Origin: Trichomonas tenax
Lineage: Eukaryota; Parabasalia; Trichomonadida; Trichomonadidae
Assembly: GCA_023091735.1 (NCBI GenBank)
Contig: JALKBU010001251.1
Coordinates: forward strand, 1 to 13,735
Length of the DNA: 13,735 nucleotides
Direction: 5' to 3'
The notes beneath the pieces were generated by a model. It did no database searches. It saw nothing but the letters and a program-made list of their open reading frames with translations, and was not told the DNA's origin. Positions within the stretch are counted from its first letter, which is position 1, and every line of letters starts with the position of its first letter. Below are positions 10,201 to 13,735 of the stretch, piece by piece. A program made the position numbers and the translations under genes.

Positions 10201-10922
10201 AATTCGTAAATGTTCGATATTGGGATTTGTTTGTTTTTTGTCATCATCGTTTGCTTACCTATATCAAATATATATGTTTCACTTTTGTTTTTGAATAATA
10301 CATAATCATTTTTGTTTTCATCTAAAATATGCAATGATTTTGTGTTACTGGAGTTCAAAAGTTCCTTAATACTGTTATTTCTGAACCATTCTTGCATTGG
10401 AACACCTTCAATTTTTTGAAATGAATCAGTAATTTGTGGAATATTTGGAAGTTCAAAATCTATATCAGTTTCGAGGAAAAATTGAATTGCAGCAAGCTTT
10501 GTTCTTGGATACGTAGTATTCATTATTCTTTTCAATATTGCCGGGCATTTTTCTGGTGAAAATTCGCTTTTCTTTTGAGTAATTAATGCATGAAGTTGTT
10601 CTTCTGGGATTGTTTCCAAAGAAACGTCTGCACCTAATGATGTTTCATAAGATTTTTCGTTTCCTGTTAATGGAATCATCTGAAAATAGTCATTATTTTG
10701 AGTTTCTTCATTCCAGTCTGTCGTTACCTTACGAAGCAGTTTATCGTAGATCTGAGTATAAGATAAAAACATCTTTTCTACATTCGATGAAAATTCTTTC
10801 AAGTACTTTAATATGAAATCTTGGTCTATATTTGGCTTCAATATCTCGGTCATGAACTCTACACTGAAGTTATCATAAACATAAGGGGCAGGTTCTATTA
10901 AAGATGCAGCTGGTGTTTCCAT
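4254..10922 (-). CDS. Giant HECT-domain E3 ubiquitin ligase
   Basis: HECT ligases accept ubiquitin from an E2 onto a catalytic cysteine and pass it to a substrate. The frame is open for 2222 residues. The C-terminal HECT domain starts near residue 1930 and ends at the C-terminus. Landmarks are DDTGVDAGGLFRDS from D1973, FVTGSS at about 2154-2159, and LPVAHTCFN with the catalytic cysteine at C2191 (codon 4350-4352), 31 residues from the end, the usual spacing. The first 1900 residues are not recognised with confidence. Residues about 200-365 are rich in short beta-like strands and could form part of a propeller. Most of the rest looks helical, as in other large HECT ligases, and presumably selects substrates. 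No membrane segment, RING or RCC1 signature is evident. The ATG at 10922 is the first methionine of the frame. The gene converges on the BspA-like pseudogene with a 42-base gap. After the TAG stop, TAAA on the minus strand (4245-4248) could serve 3' processing. Confidence 0.93.
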   Translation of the reverse strand: METPAASLIEPAPYVYDNFSVEFMTEILKPNIDQDFILKYLKEFSSNVEKMFLSYTQIYDKLLRKVTTDWNEETQNNDYFQMIPLTGNEKSYETSLGADVSLETIPEEQLHALITQKKSEFSPEKCPAILKRIMNTTYPRTKLAAIQFFLETDIDFELPNIPQITDSFQKIEGVPMQEWFRNNSIKELLNSSNTKSLHILDENKNDYVLFKNKSETYIFDIGKQTMMTKNKQIPISNIYEFHLLNVCVINDNLVFIGSDNSYLTITTFKGKQVPDKPKFGESFDTEIEIGLQNSIPILNGTNLYIQSKDFSCYFVDLNSLSVTKQNPPFFTSFPINFADRFCFRVLTKSNNLYVDKFQISNLCRYVPIIRPSFCSTSKLAAAIIANDMVDSITKIFETIINGLNTSNDYASTPKQNIEDAFETYNAIHRNVNLETGVIYDTMLIRFILINARQLIAKGENIDSKTKKMLSIIVSRSLPTVIHLNTLDMTIRTFKYGLFWPKFAKKISQDYIKRNTDNNKELFSLRQSLFLEFDGEYFNFSNIDEQIKFISQRLNDVYKLVKLMEEKNVRAGGKKNQFVYDEEFVPLIQSIILIINILIDSDDLPSARIIFNMLIEVLAIIPLRYHVAELILQAFLDVDSKYWINLPLILEDSKFQKFNKVFSSQDIVKIRSINMHTTIFSPANNSIDVGTDFETPFDEINITNKKFNNNGLPDNTFFNWKDISNKQSELVDGTYLNINFVGNYNEAQYDLDGTKSTIECLADKRIYACDVVYCLIPRLIKRCINKLMRPIPETQFEKENSELIQLIKANSYLSDEKITQEGQAIHDQILQICRSKKFEKDSFAWKLTLCFVPKNLRSKPRRTLNVKYERLLLKIILSILWSSNYITELNGILNSPIDPINPPQAIKSLSENADFKKFIQDVRQGLQASNSFGINSKDMSQTIKQIFLLIMDRTTLYDITKREDHIKFIINCYNLYIMRDEISNARLLLNRRIDLPNSALKYLKLFFENEDFIENYKTFYRAFIQIYHPDEPEFQKVVFDYSKEIRDPICQIQRIFMTNDSKILKNIGRNLYKHYNEGADYIFKRVCGITFALNPIILSEIEQCKSYSLQPNMNEMKTTIGKSASKNSGLIHLLAKYLNKLRRDLSPDQILNMIQPDKVVDTLTAMVLFGAEIYDSQITRFILVNGATVPISDKNLTSEMIKTYPAVFEVPAPKIPVTNSLIAKLELIVQTMLDMKTQKQSQAVNNCLILSFISKVFSICEDPANLSIHFPIFMDMYEEVTKVKIQALTNNQFSSSIRELVYLPRGFLEPQFICLTQKIEPNEMSFSGSDETVSFFAHTNPVAPKHGFNFRIDSIKNAIKYIGFIDQNWNPIFISCLDKNIYMDGKRIPFAGSITSLDLINYDDQLLYFGLTCIDSGEKNKRWPFVITFCDDNDISYSEITSNVVIKPVTKFIQSGMDIKSIFPKVLLGMPVSFDGFYDAYISKFDQNGSFVCTAIRADDNSIMDIPVDNHMVKPEHIGFDKLILKAASIYQIGDKNERKAKILNLCRDYSISLIKTFLVHFKGSNFLAFIADNLGKLTDQSFVDDIAKMKKMIGGKPADLLAYIKEQLINFDNDASVIKPQDFAALSNNPSGQMQKAYFQGWNHGILIEKTFINGVHFIFDFKKTCLGFVDKILPTFRFEKPKNLNEAELFLRFFNLPCMKNPVGDENKFAEYMNDLVMFIFEQNPELITKPQTCSVLVNRCARNICSRFCKISVNADERMLPPIALLANDIPLRYEKHLRLDVNTYYPIQVQLENGQEEYLYPGKYPRNAKAVNKFRYMFSFDAQQTLREWREWKTKSFYQCLKVLQDAIDKHMIISSNIGFPSIILFFSHIILSQATTIPEDFYNIKSIFERISGGLTYLYSRGFNPYLEYYQQGKFIILSVPIFQTVQRGTPYNRAIKLIDFFADQSKAFPTTIMRENGWMRFYMTRYVDDTGVDAGGLFRDSLSQMVEELHDTKLNMFEQPPNSVRNNGDCLVPRIDLSQKRAVAVGALIGCIVATNNPQKWRLPMWLWDFLAMENVTVADLIECNDVNYVSRLSTVVGYIKQGFNTVIPQRLMSGISGKQLMFLTIGGEKKITYDQFMKYIEGSDPVVEIFKRALISFTSEQFELLIKFVTGSSAAKHGGIRIIVKCIGRGDGNEQKYFLPVAHTCFNLIQMLNYKDPNILHDKLVTAISNASTMED

Positions 10923-11125
10923 GAATCAATAAAAAATGCCATATTTTTTTTTCTGAATTGTAAATTTTTTCAGACTTTCCGATAATTTTATATATCTCTT
11001 TATATCGAGCATATGTTTCTAACATTTGTGTAACGTTTTCTTGTCACATTTTTCATTAGATTTCCAAATATCTCATTACTAATTAAACCCCTGTAATTTT
11101 GCAGCTTGGCAGAAGTAGTATACAG
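10923..11125. other. HECT upstream intergenic region
   Basis: These 200 bases precede the minus-strand HECT gene and should contain its promoter. I see no perfect TCAPyT/A initiator close to the ATG on the minus strand. The nearest resemblance is GCATTT about 15 bases before the start, which differs at the first base. No ORF or RNA gene is supported. Confidence 0.4.
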
Positions 11126-11646
11126 AGTATGATTTTTTTGGGGTAATCCAAAATTTTGTCCAAATCCCAAAAACTCCCACTCTGAGAATGTCCATAATTA
11201 TAATTTCCCCAAAATTCATATTATAACAATTTTCCTATCATTTATATCGAATCCCAATAATTTCTATAATTTGTTTTTAAAATGTATTGTTTAATTAATA
11301 ATCTAAATTCTTATTGTTATGATTTATTAATGGTTTCCTATAAATTTGTGAAAATAAAAAATATTTTTTATATATTATGAAAAAATTAATATATTTTTTC
11401 TTTTAATAAATAATTATGACAATAACTCAAAATCTTTATTCTAATTGTTTTATCCATGGATAAAAATTTCATATGTAATATTTCAACTTCTGATAAAAAA
11501 CTTAACCAATTATTAACAAAATTAACACGTAAATATATGTATCTGAAAAAATCTTAAGAAATATCAAAAATATTGTGATTATTTAGAATAATGTTATTTT
11601 CTAAATTAGAAATTTTCTCAGACATATTGATATTACTACTATTATA
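11126..11646. other. AT-rich non-coding DNA, possible terminal region of a Maverick-like element
   Basis: This 520-base stretch has no supported gene. It starts with AGTATG followed by a T-run and GGGG, then several C-rich patches (about 11160-11215) before becoming strongly AT-rich. Maverick/Polinton ends start with AG and have long terminal inverted repeats, and the integrase commonly lies near one end. The position beside the integrase remnant and the AG start fit such a terminus. The matching inverted copy, which would prove it, is not in the window. Confidence 0.2.
11448..11465. repeat. 18-bp perfect palindrome centred on CCATGG
   Basis: TTTTATCCATGGATAAAA is identical to its own reverse complement. 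It lies in non-coding DNA between the HECT gene and the Maverick-like ORFs. It could bind a dimeric factor or form a hairpin on one strand. An AT-rich background makes the outer bases cheap, so the functional case is weak. Confidence 0.5.
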
Positions 11647-11976
11647 TTATTTGTAAGAATAATCCATAATTAATTTTATAGCAAACGATTTATTGTTTGA
11701 TTGCGAATTAGATTCGTCAGATATAATACGTTTGGTAATTTTGTAACCAGGTATTTCATATTTTGTATTTAATTTATATGTGGATAATTCATTAAATTCT
11801 TCTTCATGTAAATTATAATATTTTTGAAATTCTTCAGGATTATTAAATGTGATAATTTCTGGGTTATAAATTTCGATAATTTCTAAACGTGTCCAGTTGG
11901 ACGCAGCCCCATTAGTAGGTCCAGGTTTAACATCTTTTAAATTTTTCAGGGCATCATTAACATATTTAAACGTCAT
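11647..11976 (-). CDS. Small unrecognised protein beside a Maverick-like integrase
   Basis: This intact 109-residue ORF starts at the ATG at 11974-11976 and ends at TAA 11647-11649. The protein is hydrophilic and lysine/glutamate-rich, has no cysteine, signal peptide or membrane segment, and contains a short motif VKPGPTNGAASNWTR near residues 16-30 that looks like a conserved core rather than random sequence. I do not recognise a domain. Its orientation and 60-base distance from the integrase suggest it is one of the small accessory genes of the same mobile element. Unlike the integrase it carries no visible break, so it may be younger damage-wise, constrained, or simply short enough to have escaped mutation. 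Function is unknown. Confidence 0.5.
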   Translation of the reverse strand: MTFKYVNDALKNLKDVKPGPTNGAASNWTRLEIIEIYNPEIITFNNPEEFQKYYNLHEEEFNELSTYKLNTKYEIPGYKITKRIISDESNSQSNNKSFAIKLIMDYSYK

Positions 11977-12011
11977 TTATAATAAATAAAAATATTTAAA
12001 CATTAATAAAC

Positions 12012-12025
12012 GCGAATAAATTCGC
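12012..12025. repeat. Short GC-containing hairpin between the two element ORFs
   Basis: GCGAA and TTCGC flank a four-base TAAA loop, giving a five-pair stem. It stands out in very AT-rich DNA just after the integrase stop codon on the minus strand. It could affect 3' end formation, but the stem is short and the role is a guess. Confidence 0.35.
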
Positions 12026-12036
12026 AGGGAAACATT

Positions 12037-12886
12037 TTAAATGTTTCCAATTATTTTTAACATCCATCGTGGTACTTTAACAATCTCTGAATTCTTTAGA
12101 GATTTACAAACAAACAAATTACCATCTTTATCTATAACTTTAAATCTACCCAACGTTTTTGATTTAATTTTATCCATGGAATGTGCTATGTTATATACTT
12201 CGACAATTTTACCAACAACATTATATTTAGGTATAGATGCCGTTACAAAGTTTTCTTTAGACATTTCCAAACAATATTTACGTTCCATATTGCCTGTCAT
12301 ATCGTTTGGGGCAACTGGTCTTTTGAAAAATTTAGAGAATGTGACATTTGGTGAATTATTGTATTCATTAACTAAATAATTCATACGTTCTGGCGTAATA
12401 TCTGTACCATAACCCATATTATAATTCATAGTACGTATTGTTCTTCATATCCTATCCAAAATTGCTAACGTTGTATGATTACCACGTGTATTTTCCTGGA
12501 ATAACCCTTTATGTGTTATGCTGCGATCATTATCGTTGACCGCGCGTATCGAATCATCGATATTATTAACATTATATTTTTCATAATATCTAATTGTGAT
12601 ATCATTTGCTAAACACCAATTTTGAAATTGTTTAGAAATAAATGATGGTTCTTGGTCACATAATATATTTTTGATAACCAATCCTTTATACATTAGAGAT
12701 ATTAATGATGAAATAACATATTTGAAATTATGATTAATTTGTGTGTTATGAGGATATTGCCAGGAACCATTATCTGATTTTATTTTTGGTGACAATACAA
12801 GTAGTATATGTTGGGGGTTATTTGCCAAAATTTGTAAATGCATCGATGTAATCATTTATGATGTATTGACCCCATTTTTGAATGAT
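12037..12886 (-). pseudogene. Maverick/Polinton-type integrase (rve core), broken
   Basis: Integrases of this type cut and join the ends of the element into host DNA with a D,D,E-type catalytic triad. Two in-frame minus-strand segments, 12445-12855 and 12037-12429, are separated only by TGA at 12445-12447 and five sense codons. The upstream segment has ILCDQEPSF with a likely second catalytic Asp (codon 12655-12657), and LAILDR followed after the stop by RTIRT, where the third acidic residue is expected; it is Asp (12454-12456). The downstream segment has DITPERM, NEYNNSP and a beta-rich C-terminal tail ending PRWMLKI, as in Maverick integrases. Similarity continues upstream of 12855 in another frame up to about 12886 (QKWGQYIIND, with a candidate first Asp), so a frameshift lies near 12820-12850. 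The N-terminus is missing. Assignment rests on recalled family features, not an alignment. Confidence 0.72.
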
Positions 12887-12927
12887 TTAACGCTTAATTT
12901 CCGACAGACTAAACGATTCAATATTAC

Positions 12928-12961
12928 GGGCTCTTTGAGCTCTGCGGGTCAAGGACCCACA
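12928..12961. repeat. GC-rich double hairpin, island 1
   Basis: Two adjacent inverted repeats occur in AT-rich DNA. The first pairs GGGCTC (12928-12933) with GAGCTC (12937-12942) around a TTT loop, with one G-T pair. The second pairs GGGTC (12946-12950) with GACCC (12954-12958) around AAG, with two more outer pairs possible after one mismatch. Either strand could fold. The architecture matches island 2 although the sequence does not. Confidence 0.6.
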
Positions 12962-13191
12962 AGGCTGCAAGTTAATTTTAAAAAATAATTTTTTATTCTT
13001 ACATAAACAGTGACCAATGTCGAATGTCAAAAATGATAAAATAAGAAAGCATTTTGGAGATTTTGGAAATAAAACATCATATTTTAAATCAAGTATTTCA
13101 GAAACTGTTCGCATGAATAGGTTAATGTATGAGTCATAAATGAATTATATTTTTGGATGTTAGTGAGGGAAGTTTTGAAAAAAAGTGTTTT

Positions 13192-13221
13192 GGCGCTTAG
13201 CGCCGGGAACCCGGAGGGTTC
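13192..13221. repeat. GC-rich double hairpin, island 2
   Basis: GGCGC (13192-13196) pairs with GCGCC (13200-13204) around a TTA loop. Two bases later GAACCC (13207-13212) pairs with GGGTTC (13216-13221) around GGA. Both stems are perfect. This 30-base block is one of the most GC-rich spots in the window and has the same two-hairpin, three-base-loop layout as island 1. Confidence 0.65.
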
Positions 13222-13340
13222 TTGAATATGTATAGAAAATTGAGAGGGTTAAAATCGAAATCGCGAAAATATTTTGCTTTGAATTTTGAATAGTGTCTCA
13301 AATGTGAAAATGTGAAAATATGTGAGAGAATAAATGATAA

Positions 13341-13389
13341 TTAAAATTTGATGTTTTAAGTTAACGGATGTGTCAAGATTTAAAATTTA
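13341..13389 (+). repeat. 49-bp direct repeat, copy 1
   Basis: This copy matches the one at 13488-13536 at 48 of 49 positions, the difference being G versus A in the ACGGATG/ACAGATG core. The copies start 147 bases apart. The core GATGTGTCAAGAT is not simple AT filler, so the match is not explained by composition. It may be a local duplication or part of a dispersed repeat. Confidence 0.8.
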
Positions 13390-13403
13390 ATGTTTTAAAT
13401 TAA
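13380..13403 (+). repeat. 24-bp sub-repeat of the direct repeat
   Basis: TTAAAATTTAATGTTTTAAA plus TTAA resembles the first 24 bases of the 49-bp repeat (13341-13364) with two G-to-A differences. It overlaps the end of copy 1, so the first copy is followed at once by a degenerate start of another unit. Confidence 0.55.
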
Positions 13404-13487
13404 GTTTAATGACTAACTAACTAAGAAAAGAAAGCGAAAGGATTTTATGACTTCGAAAATTCAAAAATTATTTCTGAGTGTTTACGA

Positions 13488-13536
13488 TTAAAATTTGATG
13501 TTTTAAGTTAACAGATGTGTCAAGATTTAAAATTTA
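13488..13536 (+). repeat. 49-bp direct repeat, copy 2
   Basis: This is the second copy of the repeat at 13341-13389, with one mismatch. After it the sequence diverges (CTGCTTCATATG), whereas copy 1 runs into the 24-bp sub-repeat. A further TTAAAATTTG occurs near 13550. Confidence 0.8.
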
Positions 13537-13637
13537 CTGCTTCATATGCTTAAAATTTGAATGAAATCGTTAATTCCAAAAATTAAGTCTAATTTTTAAA
13601 ATAATTTATTTTTTAATAAATCTAAAAGTAAGCGAAA

Positions 13638-13735
13638 ATGTCAATCCAAATTTTTGATGCTTCAAACAAGATAAATAAATTAATCGAAGAACATAAACAA
13701 TTTGTTCTCGCAAATAATTTCTTACATAAAGAATT
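13638..13735 (+). CDS. Start of a possible gene, cut by the window edge
   Basis: From the ATG at 13638 the frame stays open for 32 codons to the last base without a stop. The residues begin MSIQIFDASNKINKLIEEHK and have the helical, charged look of trichomonad N-termini, but no family can be named. An AT-rich stretch precedes it and no clear TCAPyT/A initiator is visible nearby. It is either the 5' end of a gene that continues to the right or a chance open frame. Confidence 0.3.
   Translation, partial: MSIQIFDASNKINKLIEEHKQFVLANNFLHKE

Larger units (their letters stand above)
11647..12886 (-). mobile_element. Maverick/Polinton-like element remnant
   Basis: Two minus-strand reading regions lie together: a broken integrase and, 60 bases downstream, a small intact ORF. 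The integrase C-terminal region resembles that of Maverick (Polinton) integrases, which are abundant in trichomonad genomes. Full elements are 15-20 kb and also carry protein-primed DNA polymerase B, packaging ATPase, protease and capsid genes. None of these appear here, so this is a fragment. Integrase similarity ends near 12886 and no N-terminal zinc-binding region is seen. The true left limit may extend to about 11126. An alternative is a different rve-type retroelement, which I think less likely given the C-terminal half. Confidence 0.6.
12887..13637. other. Repeat-rich non-coding region
   Basis: No gene is supported here. The region holds two GC-rich paired-hairpin islands (12928-12961 and 13192-13221), a near-perfect 49-bp direct repeat, and otherwise A/T-rich sequence. 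A 75-residue minus-strand open frame crosses the first island, but its translation is low-complexity at one end and Arg/Ala-rich over the island, which suggests chance. Confidence 0.5.

Noticed and set aside
4405..10816. Many short open frames on both strands within the HECT gene
   Set aside because: All are covered by the continuous 2222-residue HECT frame and none shows motifs of its own.
12041..12379. Plus-strand open frame of 112 residues
   Set aside because: It is antisense to the downstream integrase segment, which has clear family features.
12928..12967. Possible tRNA in the GC-rich hairpin block
   Set aside because: The stem loops have three bases rather than a seven-base T-loop, there is no TTCRANY motif, no acceptor stem closes the block and no anticodon arm is present.
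12887..13114. Minus-strand open frame of 75 residues across GC island 1
   Set aside because: The Arg/Ala-rich part is simply the hairpin island translated, and the rest has no recognisable domain. A chance frame is more likely.
13412..13425. ACTAACTAACTAAG resembling the trichomonad intron branch/3' motif
   Set aside because: Known trichomonad introns end in ACTAACACACAG. This lacks the ACACAG end, has no upstream GTATGT partner and no flanking coding exons.

Overview
The window reads as nuclear DNA of a parabasalid protist, a trichomonad such as Trichomonas or Tritrichomonas. It is AT-rich, with long intronless genes and short spacers. Five things point there: a two-step-decayed Rab GTPase, a complex I 51-kDa-type NADH dehydrogenase subunit of the kind used in hydrogenosomes, a BspA-like leucine-rich-repeat gene, a giant HECT E3 ligase, and a Maverick/Polinton-type integrase. 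The NADH dehydrogenase gene carries a trichomonad-type initiator (TCATTT) about 20 bases before its ATG and a TAAA overlapping its stop codon. Genus and species cannot be settled from this sequence alone.

Layout. Bases 1-300 are AT-rich with no supported gene. A frameshifted Rab GTPase pseudogene lies at 301-909 (+). An intact NADH dehydrogenase 51-kDa gene lies at 1041-2309 (+). A BspA-like repeat gene at about 2346-4211 (+) is broken by two in-frame stops and at least three frameshifts. Converging on it from the minus strand is an uninterrupted 2222-residue HECT E3 ligase (10922 down to 4254), which fills almost half the window. Bases 10923-11646 hold the HECT upstream region and AT-rich non-coding DNA that may include the end of a mobile element. 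From 11647 to about 12886, on the minus strand, lie a small unrecognised ORF and a broken Maverick-like integrase. The last 850 bases are non-coding, with two GC-rich double-hairpin islands and an AT-rich 49-bp direct repeat. At the right edge a possible new gene begins at 13638 and runs out of the window.

There is no operon logic. The two intact long genes serve unrelated jobs: electron transfer in hydrogenosomes, and ubiquitin ligation. They sit among dead copies of families that are greatly expanded in trichomonads. The best candidates for a second look are substitutions in the NADH/FMN pocket of the 51-kDa homologue, the Maverick remnant split by a single TGA, and the paired hairpin islands. 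I saw no convincing undescribed multi-gene system.
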